A stretch of DNA of 64,000 nt from Cinnamomum chago (lineage: Eukaryota; Streptophyta; Magnoliopsida; Laurales; Lauraceae), in NCBI GenBank assembly GCA_038049695.1, contig CP142454.1, positions 89,984,501 to 90,048,500 on the forward strand, in the 5' to 3' direction. The notes under the pieces were generated by a model that saw nothing but the letters and a program-made list of their open reading frames with translations, did not search any database and had not been told where the DNA came from. A program made the translations under genes and the position numbers. Below are positions 10,106 through 22,524 of this stretch, one piece after another. Position 1 is the first letter of the stretch; each line of letters starts with the position of its first letter.

Positions 10106-10975
10106 ATGGTAAATCAAATGATTATCAATGCATCGGCATCTATGAACATCTCAAGTAATGATTCGTCTCTTTCTCATACGTGGTACTTAGATTCTGGCTT
10201 AAGTAACCATATGACATCTTCACCCACAAAATTACAGCATGTTGTTCCTTACACTGGTAATCTTACTGTTCAAACTGCCAATGGGGACCATCTTCCTATC
10301 ACCTCTGTTGGTGATACTCCTGGCCTATTACCATTAACCAATGTTTTAGTGTCTTCTCATCTTTCTACCAATTTAGTTTCTGTTGGTCAACTTGTTGAGG
10401 ATAATTACAATGTCTCTTTTTTTTCTTCTAGTTGTGTTGTGCAGGACCAGGAATCGGGGGAAGTGATCGCGAGGGGGTCTAAGCGTAGCAAACTGTTTTC
10501 CCTACCAGTGTCTACATTTATTCAGAATAAATCTTTACACCAGTTATTTTGTTTTTTTTTTCTTGAGAATAATTCTCAGTTGTGGCATAATAGACTTAGT
10601 CACCCGAATGCTTCTAGGATGTCTACTTTATTTAAATTTGGATTATTAAATAAAACTATTGATTTTTGTTTCTTTTGAATGTGATGCTTGTAAATTATGA
10701 AAAAGTAAAACTTTACCCTTTCCTTACTCCACACGGAGCACTAAATTTTTTGACTTAATTCACAGTGATGTTTGGGGCATTGCTCCTCACCTTTCCCATG
10801 GACATTTCAAGTACTTTGTTACATTCATTGATGACTACAGCAGGTTTACTTGGGTTTATCTATTGCATTCTAGGTCGGATGTTCTTAATGCATTTTAGTT
10901 TTTTCTTAGCTATGGTGAAACCCAATTTTCAAAATGCATTAAAACTTTGCGCTCAGATTTTGGGTGGGGGGGGGG
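10106..10975 (+). pseudogene. Copia protease and integrase N-terminal part
   Basis: The protease active-site region reads WYLDSGLSNHMT (about 10180-10215), with the usual DSGASNHMT Ala changed to Leu. GAG-pre-integrase (LWHNRLSHPN, about 10579-10608) and the integrase core (HSDVWG about 10761-10778; FIDDYSRFTW about 10825-10854) follow in shifted frames. The core stops at LRSDFG in a G-rich run (10963-10977), then jumps to PPRFWAEAF. The C-terminal half of the integrase core and its Glu are missing. Segment B has the same deletion. Confidence 0.87.
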
Positions 10976-10977
10976 GG

Positions 10978-12827
10978 ATTGAATCATTAGTTCCTCCTCG
11001 TTTTTGGGCTGAAGCTTTCACCACTTCAGTACATCTAATAAACCGTCTTCCATCACCTACTATTGCTCAATTAACACCGCATTTTAAACTGTTTGGTCAC
11101 CATCCTGGGTTTGCCGGTGTGCATTTCTGGGTTATACCACTAATCAAAAAGGTTTTGTTTGTTATGATCTCATTGGTCGTCGCATCAGGGTTTCTTGCAA
11201 TGTTATTTTCTTTGAAAATCAATATTTTTTCCATACTCACTTGGATTATCCTCATCCATCTTCACCTGCTCTCTTACCGGGTTTTTCAAGTCAAACAACT
11301 GTTACTATGTTTCATCCTGACTTTGTTTATCATCGTCGGGAAAATCTACTACGGCAGATGCCCGTCCTCCTAATCCTCCACCGGCAATTGGTTCCACAAC
11401 TCTCCTCATATCCTACATCGCTCCTCAAGAACTTCTAGACCACCTGAGCGATATGGATTCACCCACACTTCCTTGATGAAAACCATTTCTTCTGTCTATG
11501 TCCCAAGTTCTTATTTGCAGGTTGTACAACATGATAGTTGAAACCAAGCTATGAAGGTAGAACTGGATGCATTGGATCAAAATCACACTTGGGACATTGT
11601 AGATTGCCCTTCAGCAGTTAAACCTATCGGTTGCAAATGGATCTACTCAATTAAACTTAAATCCGATGGCTCATTGGATAGACACAAAGCTAGATTCATG
11701 GCACTCGACAATAGGCAAGAATATGAGATTGACTACAATGAGATGTTTGCACCCGTGGCAAAAATAACTGCAGTTCGGTTACTTCTCGCCATTGCTGCCT
11801 CTAAATCTTGGTCATTATACCAAATGGATGTAAAAAATGTCTTTCTCTATGAAGATCTGAAAGAAGAGGTTTATATGCGGATACCATAGGGAGTCACCTC
11901 TCCATCTAAGAAATCTATCCGTCGCCTATGGAAGTCTCTTTATGGTCTGAAGCAAGCTCCTCGGGCCTGGTTTGAAACTTTTAGGGGTCGCCTATGCACA
12001 AGTGGCTTTACTCAAAACCCTTACGATCCGTCTCTTTTTCTGCAAACAACATCTACTGGTGTTACTGTTCTCCTTGTGTATGTTGACTACATTATCATTG
12101 GCACTGATGATGGTATGATAAGGTCTATCCAAAAGTCTCTCAGGGATTCTTTCCATATTAAGGATCTAGGCCCCTTGCATCATTTTTTGAGGTTGGAAGT
12201 GCATCAATCTCCCAAAGGCCTGTTTCTTAATCAACACAAATACACGTATGATCTTATTGAGCTTGTTGATCTCCATGACTCTTCACCTATTGATACACCA
12301 GTAGAGGTCAATCTAAAATTGAGTAAAGATGATGGTTACCTTCTTCCTAATTCACATACTTGCTGGCGCTTGGTAGGTAGTCTTGTCTATCTCACCATCA
12401 CTCGACTGGAAATCTCCTATGTTGTTAATCTTCTGAGCTAATTCATGACAACTCTGAGACACCTTCATTTGGCTGCTGTCAAGCACATTATCCGGTATTT
12501 GTGTGGCACTGTCACTCGTGGTTTATATTATCCCAAGGATAATCCTCTTTAGTTGACCGCTTATGCAGACGCTGACTGCGCGGGCTGTCAGGATACTCGT
12601 CGGTCTACTAATGGTGGTGCATGTATCTCGGAAATTCTCTCATTTCTTAGAAATGCAAGAAACAAGAGTGTGTTTCTCGATCTTCCACAGAGTCTGAATA
12701 TAGGGCAATGTCTTTTGCCTGTTCTGAAATCTTTTGGCTTCGGGGACTTCTCTCGAATCTCAGCTTTGCTCAATCATCTCCTACTTCCTTGCATGCAGAT
12801 AATATTGGGGCCTAAGATGCCCAGATA
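10978..12827 (+). pseudogene. Copia integrase tail, reverse transcriptase and RNase H start
   Basis: The RT region starts ELDALDQNHTW (about 11557) and includes CKWIYSIKLKSDGS, LYQMDVKNVFL, SLYGLKQAPRAW and a catalytic box that reads YVDY instead of YVDD (about 12079-12090). In-frame stops occur, for example after VYMRIP at 11887-11889. RNase H begins YADADCAG (about 12562). Homology to B ends at 12827, so the RNase H C-terminus, polypurine tract and 3' LTR are absent. Confidence 0.9.
12812..12827. mobile_element. Left tip of the GCACGGACAC-family MITE, truncated at the duplication breakpoint
   Basis: CTAAGATGCCCAGATA equals the left terminal repeat of the intact MITE at 46131-46253. In A the match stops inside the terminal repeat and unrelated DNA follows, which is the 3' flank of the ERF gene. 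Confidence 0.75.
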
Positions 12828-13011
12828 TTTACACACAACATTTATTACACCTTACAAGGAGTTCTCTTGACTATTATAGTCACTCTCATCTGATCTTTCT
12901 GTCAACCCCAATAATCTCAAACACTTCTTATCCTTCGGAAGGAAGTAGTTATATTTATATACAAGGAAATCAACCATGCTTTCAAGACGGCTCATAACAA
13001 GCTCTCTCACA

Positions 13012-13809
13012 TCATTTCCCACCAAAAAATTCAGATAAACTGAAGGAAGGAGGAACTATGACAGATGAAGACACCTTACACTTCTTATTCTTTGTTGATT
13101 CAATCTCTCCTACCATCAACTCCTTATCATCAATCCACCCCTTCATCTCATCTTCAAACCTTCCACTGAGGCCCACATCTCCAACATCTGACCCATCTGA
13201 ATCAGACCCAAGTCGCCGAAAGACAGTGTGCTGCTCACATGATTCGGTGTTCCAGGAGTCTGAAGCACTTGAATAGTCCCAGCTTGGTTCCTCCGCCGCC
13301 TGTGGGACGATGAAACTGGGCTGCACTGACTTCTCAATGCTCTTCAGATCAACCCCACTTTGGTAATTGAAAGATCTTGGGCGGAAAATACTGGCGAAAG
13401 TGAAGTGGTCACTTACTCTAGTCTTAGAGGCCTTGTTATCCCTTGTTCTTGTTATGATCCCTTGGAGGTTTTTGCTCAACTTGGCCTTCAAGGAAGCGAA
13501 ATTCACCCCGCGTTCCGGCGAGGGGAAGGCGCCATCGGAGTCCGATGGGGAGGAATTTGCAGGCGCCAAGGCGAAGTTGGTTCGGGCGTTTTCGCCTCGA
13601 AGGGCTCGTGCCGCTTCATCGTAGGCTCTCGCAGCTTCTTCAGGAGAGTCGAATGTTCCAAGCCAAAGCCTTACACGCTGAGAAGAGTCCTTGATCTCTG
13701 CAACCCATCGACCTGAAGGCCTTTGCCGGACTCCAACGAATCTGCGAGCTGTGGGTCTGGTTGTTGGGGCTGGTTTGGTGGTGGCGGTGGTTGCAGTAGC
13801 CCCTACCAT
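13012..13809 (-). CDS. AP2/ERF-family transcription factor (RAP2.11-like)
   Basis: This 265-residue single-exon protein would act in the nucleus as a DNA-binding transcription factor on GCC-box or related elements. One AP2/ERF domain spans about residues 23-80. It has [20 protein letters not shown], then [18 protein letters not shown] and ARTNF. At the positions used to separate subfamilies it has Val (14) and Asp (19), a combination seen in RAP2.11-type ERFs rather than classic DREBs. The N-terminus is Thr/Ala-rich. The C-terminal part is acidic and Ser-rich, with [12 protein letters not shown] near 200 and a terminal SLSEFFGG motif. The ATG at 13807-13809 opens a frame with no alternative upstream Met. 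The lone intact frame and strong domain support a functional gene. RAP2.11 orthology (potassium-starvation signalling in Arabidopsis) is a guess from domain sequence. Confidence 0.93.
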   Translation of the reverse strand: MVGATATTATTKPAPTTRPTARRFVGVRQRPSGRWVAEIKDSSQRVRLWLGTFDSPEEAARAYDEAARALRGENARTNFALAPANSSPSDSDGAFPSPERGVNFASLKAKLSKNLQGIITRTRDNKASKTRVSDHFTFASIFRPRSFNYQSGVDLKSIEKSVQPSFIVPQAAEEPSWDYSSASDSWNTESCEQHTVFRRLGSDSDGSDVGDVGLSGRFEDEMKGWIDDKELMVGEIESTKNKKCKVSSSVIVPPSFSLSEFFGGK

Positions 13810-13923
13810 TGATGGTTAAAATAGAAAGATGGTGTGACTTGGGAGCTGGGTCTGTTTGTGTGGGAGAGAGGTGTTACAATACACTTCTCTATAGTTAGGT
13901 TTAGTGAGAGGAGATTGTGAAAC

Positions 13924-13968
13924 AAATATAAATAGGTGAAGAAGATGCCACCATTGCTATATAAATAA
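13924..13968 (-). promoter_or_regulatory. Candidate TATA boxes of the ERF gene
   Basis: On the minus strand two TATTTATAT sequences lie at about 13958-13968 and 13925-13936, 115-160 bp upstream of the ATG. Either could serve; no transcript data were used. Confidence 0.35.
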
Positions 13969-16604
13969 GGTGATTCCGAGGAGTACGTGAAGGTATATGC
14001 TCTCTTTTTTATGTATTATTTTGGCTTCTTCTTATGATTTTATTTTTCGATCGTGGGCATGGGATACTTCTGTTTGCCAAGCTTTAGCCGGGATTGCCTT
14101 GATCTCGGCTCCAATGCACTAGATTCCAAAGAAATGAATCCATGTATAAGCTTAACACTGGAACTCGCTGTAAAACCATCACCATCATCCGGTTATTACT
14201 GTTTACAAAAGCCTGCTGGTGTAGGATCCAGATCCCCTTCGGCTTTTGCCACAGGATGGATATGTGGTCTATTCAGAAGTAGAACTTATGCGCAGGTCTT
14301 GGGGCTCCTTTGTTTATTCCTTAATTTTGATTTTTTCTCTATAGTAAATGCTCACGTATTCAAGTGCTTACATAATGTTAGAGAGTCCCACATCCCACGT
14401 ACATTTCCCGGATAATAGGTTTGACTGGGGCTTCATATACCTGTTTGGCCTTCCACCCCTTACACCCCAAGTCCCTAACTAATAGAGATGCAACTAGGAA
14501 TTCCATGATTGTTTTTGTGGAGATGGAGGGGTTTTTTTTATTTATTTTTTAATTTTATTGAGATGGAGGTGCCTCACCAATCACCACCACAGTGATTGGC
14601 AGGTATTGTGACTTCTTTTGCTCTATTAAATACAAAAGGGTTAATGCATTAGTCATCCACAAAAACATTCGGCTTCAATGGAATTGATCATTGTCAGATT
14701 AAAGTTTTCAAATGGATGGGTATTGCAGATATACCATCCTTTCTCCCTTGATCATTGATTTTCATAGTATAAGGTAAGAGAGTTGTTAAATCCAATAAAT
14801 CTGAGGTTTCTTTTTTTAAGATGGATAAATTCTAAAGAGCTCATATATCTAGAAGAGGACATCATAAACTATGTCAAGTGTCCTATTCTAAAAAGAAGTA
14901 ATATTGAGCTTTCAGTCATTGAAGCTTTATCTGATTAAACCCATTGATTTAGAGGATCCAATTGATCTACTGCCCCATAGGTTTGCCATCCAACAGTAAT
15001 CTTTTCGTGTTACATTGGTCCAAAATGTGAATAAGTTCATTGGAACCCTAGTTTCACTTATTATAAGGTTTTTGTTAAAGAGTCATTGTTATACTTGTAT
15101 GATTATATTAAGTAGTCTATTTGCATTAAAAGAGTTCATTGGTTATTATAATTTGATTGCTTTGTCTTACTAGCATTATGAGTTGTGTATTATGTAATAG
15201 GATGTCTTTATCTAGTTCAATGGAATTAAATATAAAGAAGTTTTGTCTTTCTCCAAGTTTTGGCAAGGAGCAATGGTAATCTTCTCTCCTATCATTTTAG
15301 AATTTTAGTTAAGAAATGTTCGCGCGCCCATTACCTTTTGGGTTGTGAGTCTTGTACCATCTTCTTTCCTCTTCATCAATCTGCTTGTATTTTGAGTCTT
15401 ACTTACAACATGCTTATTTCTTAATTGAGAAAAACATTCAAAATAATATATATAGTAAATATCTTTATTTTCTAAACTTCTTAAAGAAGAAAAAGTTACT
15501 TCACGCTAATTAATGACAGCTAAAACCTAGATTTTCTTCTGAGCAACCCATATTTAACACAATAAAATTTCCTCATACGCAAGCAACACATTTATATAAG
15601 AATCAAATTTAAATCTCAATTCAATGAGAGCTAGTGACATAAACCATCAATTGATCATGTATGAAACATGGTTAAGTTCTCTAGACATCAAGTCTAACAG
15701 CCTATAAAACTCCGATTAGAAGGATTGATTCTCCTCAAGAATGAAATTCAAAATTCAAAATTGTATAAGAGAATGTGATAGTTTCTCCACTTCAAAATTC
15801 ATCATATATAATATAATGACGAAGAACTTATTTATTTGTCATTATCAAACTGTCTAGTGAGGTTGTTGGGTATCAAAAAATGGTTTCGGCCCAACATGTT
15901 AGGAAGCAAGTGAGTCGATGGAGCCGAATTAATGTGGTGCGCCTTGTGGTGCAAAAGGACGAAAATGGGTCCCACCAAGAGACGACAAAAGGCGGGCGGC
16001 CTGAGCGTTGTCGCAATGCAAATGAAGAGAGCGGGTTTGGAACGTCGGGCATATGATTGAAGGTTTTTATTTTTATTTTTTTAAAGAGCGGGAGGATGAA
16101 GTGGATGTGGATGTGATATGAAGAATTAGCATGGTGCAGTTGGACAGAGAATGATTTGAAAGGCCCAACTCCATGCTTCCCCTCCCGGATTCCGAGCTCC
16201 GTACCGTGTCTTTTGCGTTGGATGGAGGATGGACTATGGAGAGCCTCCCATCCCAAATGCCCTTCACCCTCTACTCTATTCCCACAAGTGCCATTGAAAG
16301 CCAAAGTTTTTTATTTTATTTATCATCAATGAACCATCCTGGAGAGCTAAATTTATTTTGGTATGCATTTGTATGGGTTTAACGGACGTCATTTAGAGAT
16401 TAAACACAGGACACTAACATTTAATCCCCATAGATATCATCCCTGCCATTGAAAATGAATAGCACTCAATGTCTATAAATACGAAATAATACTTATGATT
16501 TAGGAAAAATTATCGCCGGTCTAATAGTAGCATACAACATTCTTGACATAGTTAAAATGTATTATATTTCTTGATGGAAAGAGAACTCAAGGTTTAAATG
16601 AATT

Positions 16605-16690
16605 TGCTTGTCTTAAGTTGTAGCTTAAGTGGTTGTTGGGACATGGTGTGCGAGTTGCGTGTGTTCTAATCACCCATGCATTAAAATAGT
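16605..16690 (+). mobile_element. SINE-like fragment with pol III box A/B-like motifs
   Basis: TAGCTTAAGTGGTTG resembles tRNA box A, and 35-45 bp downstream GTGTTCTAATCACCC resembles a degenerate box B. No clear tail or target duplication is visible. Confidence 0.35.
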
Positions 16691-17839
16691 AGAAGAAGAT
16701 CGAAGAAGTAGTAGAAGTGGGTTAAAATCCAGGAGGAAATTAAATTAGAAAGGCAATTAGGTGATTAGTGGGTATTCCCAGGGTGGATTGAGGCTAAGGT
16801 GGGTAGGTTTGTCCCATTGCAAGTGCTTGGGCCGTTGGATCAGGTGCTTGGAATGCGGCCCTCATATTCCTTTCCACTTCATCCTCTGAGTGGTGGAGCT
16901 GTGAGTTTTGTCGTGTCATGGATTTTGAAACGAGACACGAGTGCAATGATAAGTGGCACGTGTGAAATCCATAGTTGATTAGTAGTACACCTGTTCTCGA
17001 GCATTATCAAGCTTAAGTTGCGGTCATCAATGTAAAATATGTGATTCAGATAGCCAAAATATCCAAATTAAAGGAGTAAAAGCACATCCATTTTTCAAGA
17101 TTAATTTTTCACACTTGTGGTTGAATGGTGCTCGCACTCTCGCAATACATGGTATTATTCTTGGCCAGCCGATTTAGGAGGAAAAAAAAAGGCTTAGCGG
17201 TCAAATATTGGAGAAAAAAAAAAGATTCAACCCAATGATAATATGCAAGGGGACGGTGGTTTTGATGGGATTGGATCTCATAGATGGGTCCCACTAAATG
17301 AGATATAAGGCTGGCGGAAGGTGAGATTGATGAGAATAACATGGTCGCCCAATTCTGTTTTGTACTTTGGTTTATAAATGAAGTAATTGTACAATTCAGT
17401 CCACTGATTTTAGATCCAGTAATTGAGGGACACAGTTCTCCGTATCCATAATTACTTAACTCCGTCAGTAGGCCCACACCTAAAACAAACCTGTTCAAAT
17501 CACTACTGCCTGTTACTAGTCTGATATGAGTTAAGTTCACCATCAAATTCAACAGGTGTGTAAGCCACATGATTTTAAAAAGCACGAGGAAAACGAAGTA
17601 CTTGATTTTACTTTATATCATTTGTGGGTTAGGTTGTAGTACAATTCATCTTTTGATGGTTAGATTGTAGTATTCTCTCTCTCAATTAACAATTATAATA
17701 TATCAAATTAGGAGGTTTATGGTTCAATTTTGACGGTCGATTATAATTTTGACCAACGGTTATATAACTATTCACACTTCTATACCCATTCATTTTTCCA
17801 TCAAATCACTCATGTTTTAATTGTTCTTATGTAACTATA

Positions 17840-18039
17840 CCTAGGGGTGTAACAGTTCGGTTAACTACTCATTTTGGAAAAAACATTAATCGAACTATGT
17901 TTTACGGTTTTTGGCTTTTGAAAACAGTAACGATGACCGAACCGTGAAAAACCGTTAAAAACTGAACCACAGTTAACAGCGGCGCGGCTCCGTTCGGTTA
18001 GGTTCGATTAGACGATTTTTCGATTTTTTTTACACCCCT
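17840..18039. mobile_element. 200-bp element with short TIRs and direct-repeat flanks
   Basis: The ends AGGGGTGTA and TACACCCCT are inverted. AACTATA occurs on both sides (17833-17839 and 18040-18046), as a 7-bp target duplication. The interior contains GGTTCGGTT / AACCGAACC motifs that recur at 62690-62840 and 63465-63600. Confidence 0.55.
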
Positions 18040-21000
18040 AACTATAGGCTAGTTGGGATTATCAGAAGAAGAACCCCACTTGAAAGAAAGGGCTCTAGTT
18101 CATATGTTTAAAATATAATTTATCTTACTGTATCGATCATCCTAATACCCATTACCATGTAGCAAAAGGCATTAGCTAATCTGTTTTTGATGGGTATTGT
18201 CAAATTCTTAATCCTTTATCCATGGCGATCAAGAAACTCGTTTTACTAAAGCACTGATGAGACCCTACGAAGTTGGAACTATTGCCTTGCAATTAGTTTC
18301 TTAGCAACACTAGCTGCCTAATAACTAGGTTATGAAAAATGAAGGGGACAGTCACATACTATATGTAGGTTATTTAAACTAAGGGTAGCAAAATCTAACA
18401 CAACCTGTTAATTTAACCCAAACCCAACCTGCAATGTCTATGGGCCGATCAAGGTTTAAGAAAACCTGACCGGCATTTAAATGGATTTCTTAGGATCAAC
18501 TTACATTAGCCCATTTACATGGGTCGGATTAGGCATGAAAACCGGGTCGTGTCGGCAGCTAAGTGGCGGTCCAGCCGTGCCTGGCCCGTGCTGTGCCGGC
18601 CCGTGAATTTCACAGGATGTGTCCAGGCCAGCTGGGGCTCGGCCCAAGGCACGGATTCTGAATTCAGTATTACCATATGTTTCTCAATACCCTTCTCCTC
18701 CCTAGAATCTTTCAATTTAATATCTATTCTAATTTCTATCTCTTTAATATTCCCTTAATCAAAATTTGATTTTTCCTATATTCTCTCCAATTAGCTATCT
18801 TAATAAACTACGCCTCTACTAATTACAGTATTATTATAATATGGGAATAATCAGGTGAGAACTGTTCTCATAGTTGTACCATGAGTGGGGCCGACCTATC
18901 ATCCAATCCCAACCTTGCAATGGACAGGGACCCCCTTGATAGTCACACACCCCAATGTTTGACACCAATGTGAATGAACTGGACCGTTAGATCGACTATA
19001 TACTCATACGAATGGACTGAGTTTGTCGGTCATGGATGAAGGAGTTAGGAATATGGGTTTGAAGTCAAACTTGATATATTATCCCTCTCTCCAACCATCT
19101 CTAACGAATCATTCCATCCCTCAAGAATTCATTATTTCACGCATCTTTGTCGCGGCCAGATCTTGCTTCCTACAAAATTAATCCATGGTAAGTTGGTGGC
19201 TCACCCATGGTGAAGAAGAGTGGATGGGGCCTCGGGCAAGATTCTCTCAATATAAGGTTTGGAGTTGGCTGAAATGAAACTCTCTCTCTTTAGAATGCTT
19301 TGTGTATGTGTGCAGGCATTGTGGGAAGCATATGTATTTGGGTAATGTGATTCTATTTTATTGGATTGAATTCCTTTTTCTAACTCCGTTTTGATTTCGT
19401 TTATCATGGATCTCGTGGTGAGTACATTAGGCCTGGCTTGACTTAGCAGGTATTGGATTTCTTCTTTTCAAGTAGTATAAGACCTCAACAGTCTCTCTCA
19501 TTCAGTCTGGGCCAGGCTTTAGGATTTCTGTTAATAAATCTAAGCTTAGCCCATATATTAAACAGGCCTAGATCTTAGGTCCAAACCCAACTCGATCACT
19601 AAAATCTAAAGCTCAAGCCAGGCCCAAAGCGAGCTGGGCCCAGGCCGGCCCCATCCATGAGCACCCCTAATTGACTCTATGTGTGGGTGGGTGTCTGAGT
19701 ACTTGACTACTTGCCTTTCCAAACACCAAAAAAGAAAAAAAAAATGAAAATGTAAATATAAATCCAAGGTTATGAAAATCTAAATGAGCTAATTTTGGCT
19801 GCCATCATATTCCACCTATGGGCCCAAAAGGGGGGAGCAAGAAATTTATATAAGTTTAGATTATTATGAGACTTTGGCCCTGTTTGTTTGCATTAGCATC
19901 AGAATTCATGGTGAGATGAGCTCTATACGGTTGAAAATATTCAATGAATTACCTAATGATCTAGCGGATTTAGGGAAACTCTTCTACCCGTCTAGGCCCA
20001 TGGTGATTTCTTGCTTTTGTTTCTTTATTTTTTATGAGGGTGTACTTGGTATGAGGCTTCTATACCATATGAGGGTGTACTGGTTTCCTTTTGCTGGTTC
20101 ATTCACATTATATTCATTAACTATCATAAAAGAAAAAAAAATCAAAGAATTTGATTTTTTACCCAAGATATCAGCATTTAAAACTTCTCTTGTTAATAGC
20201 AGAGCTGGTGGACCCTACAAGCCCAATCAGACATGTGACAGGCTTCTTTGTGTCGAATGTCATTACAATAAATTTGCAGGGAAACAAGCTCGAGGTCATG
20301 AAGTAGGCCCACTATGTCCCCATAGCCACAATCAAATTATAGACAAAGTTTAGTCTAACTTCAGTTCAAAATAAGGAAGTTCTAAGTTACCCAAACAAGA
20401 AAGGCCAAGGATTTTGGGCCGAGGTGTGCTTACTGCCTACTCCTTTTTATTGCTCTCCTGGTGATAGAGAGGGACGTGGGTAAGGAAAATGTATCTTTCA
20501 AACTTAACAAGGCATGCTCATATGCTCTTCTTTTTTTTTTTTTTTGACAAAATCAAAATGATTAAAGTAAGATTATGATTGATGAAGAGGGTGATGGTGA
20601 TGACTAAAAAGAAACTGGTCTTTGCTCAAGTTCTACGTATGCAGTGGAAAGAGTCCATAACCCTAACCATATCCTTTGCCCTGTCTTTTCAATGAGATCA
20701 TGGCAACAAAAACCCCAATACTCTTAACTCTTGCAAATATTCTTCATTTGGCTTGGTTTGACTTCTTGCAAATATTAATTTTTTAGCTCTTAATTTCAAA
20801 GTCACAAATCAAGCTAATAATTTTAGCTGATGAAATTTTAAGCAGATGACTAATCCAAATCCGAACCACCTACTCCATAATGTCAATTCACTCTTTTTTT
20901 TTTCTTTTGCTATTGGAGGGTTCCCAACCCTTTGTACTGGACTGATCCCTCCGGGTCTAGAAAGAAGTCGAGTAAACTCCCCTATAGCCCCAGTGTCAAG

Positions 21001-22107
21001 TCACTCTTGAGAATTCTTACTTTCCAAGCTGGGCTCATGCCCTTGTGAGGCTGACACCAATCTAGGTCCAGCTTGGCAAAGGCCACCTATAACAAATGAA
21101 GAATATAAAATGGCAAAAGAGTTTTATCTCTTTATGTTTAAACAAAATATCTAGCGTGGGTTACAATCCAGACACAACAAAATCATTTGTATATAAAAAG
21201 AATCCGTTCTGTGATTCTTAAATCATATCCTGATCTGTTCACCCATTTGCAATTTAACTAATCATTTCTGGAGCTAGAAGAATCAAACCTCAAATTTGAA
21301 GAATATTTCTTCTATGAGATAAATATAATATTTCCTCATGAGTGAAGAAGACAGATTAGTGAAGTCCTAATTGTTGGAATTTAGTGCATATAAAACAGAG
21401 CAACATGACAACTTACATGATGTTCCCTGTTCAAGCACAAAGCTGTGAAATATACAGGTTACACCTGTTCGCCAATCCAAACCGCCCAGATTGTGGAGGC
21501 TTCAAGCCAATAAATTGGGGTACTTGTGGATTCTAAAATCTGGCAATGAAACCTTGACCAATTCTCACATTAAGGATGACTTTGTTTTCTGTGCTACACC
21601 CCCATCCATGGTGTGACCCAAAATTCTTACGGTTAGTATTAAGGTGTTCTAGAGTGATAGAGTGAAGAGGGACTCACAAAAATGTAAAAATAGCTACAAT
21701 GTGGCCTATGGGTGATCTGAAAAGGTGGCATCTCTCTCCAGTGAATAGTTTTTTTGAACATGAGATCCCTCTCAAAGTCAAATGGTTGGGTTTGCCACTC
21801 TAACCAGAAGCTGCCAATATAGGTGGATTGCTACATTTATACTCCGAGCAAGGATAAGGCCAAACGTGTTGGGACCAGGCCATGCGTGGGTTGTGACAAT
21901 TCTCACTCCAAAGTCCAAATACATACCAAAAAAGAGAGTTCTGAAATTAGAAATGTTGTTCTGGTTTCTACATCAAAGTCTTCAACCAAACGACCTGGCT
22001 TCAGCTGCCTGCAGCTGCAGATCTATGTTAGAACTAGAACTTTCCCTTTGCAGGCCATCCCCCTCAACCCTTTTGCCTTAAACCTGGTGCAACGTGCAAG
22101 TAGAGGT

Positions 22108-22437
22108 ATGAAATCGCTAGCAGAGGTGATCGGCTTGGGGATGAGTGTTGTGTTCATCCTGTTGCTACTTGCAAAGCTGATTTGGAAGAAGATCCGAGGC
22201 ACTGAGTCCACAGCAGTGTCAGAGGCACAAATGATATCTGATTCTGAGACTCAGGTTGGTTGCTGCCCAAGTGATTTTGTTTGGACCCTCAATTTATAGC
22301 TAATGCACTGGGATATCAATCACACGGATATCAATTACAGAATTAGTGGACTTCACCAATATACATACATGTTTACATGCTTACCATTTTTATTAGCCAG
22401 AGTTAAAAAAATGCTTCTGCAGTTTTTGAAGAATTTT

Positions 22438-22524
<87 letters not shown>

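Larger units (their letters stand above)
2222..12827 (+). repeat. Segment A: copy of the block at 39774-46146
   Basis: From GCAAGCAGTA at 2222 to the end of GCCCAGATA at 12827 this block matches segment B nearly base for base, in the same orientation. A-only sequence is 4580-6198 (deleted in B) and a CACTA insertion at 6735-9384. B-only sequence is a 46-bp filler at 42132-42177. The match includes exon 1 of PFC1, noncoding upstream DNA, a MITE and a copia body with shared disabling lesions. It is therefore a duplication of chromosomal DNA, not two independent retrotransposon insertions. Confidence 0.93.
5588..12827 (+). mobile_element. Ty1-copia retrotransposon, segment A copy (5' LTR present, 3' end missing)
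   Basis: The order is 5' LTR, primer-binding site, gag, zinc knuckles, aspartic protease, GAG-pre-integrase and integrase core, internal deletion, reverse transcriptase, RNase H start. Order INT-RT identifies Ty1-copia. Both copies share stop codons and a deletion inside integrase marked by a G run, so the element was dead before segmental duplication. In A the RNase H is cut off at 12827 and there is no polypurine tract or 3' LTR. A 2.65-kb CACTA element splits gag. Confidence 0.93.
13970..22107. other. Intergenic region between ERF and RING-H2 genes
   Basis: Eight kb with no supported gene. ORFs up to 159 codons (14053-14415, 15873-16304, 17109-17585, 19874-20353) show no domain, biased composition or codon pattern. 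The region holds a SINE-like piece (about 16610), a small TIR repeat (17840-18039), two GGCCC/GGGCC-rich dispersed repeats (about 18420-18660 and 19430-19672), and T-runs at about 20530 and 20897. Confidence 0.6.

Noticed and set aside
13360..13716. Plus-strand ORFs over the ERF gene
   Set aside because: Antisense to a clear AP2-domain coding sequence.
17109..17585. 158-codon minus-strand ORF
   Set aside because: No domain, biased composition, no splice or promoter context.
19874..20353. 159-codon plus-strand ORF
   Set aside because: No recognisable domain; flanked by MITE-like CTGTTTGTTTGC text; coding support absent.
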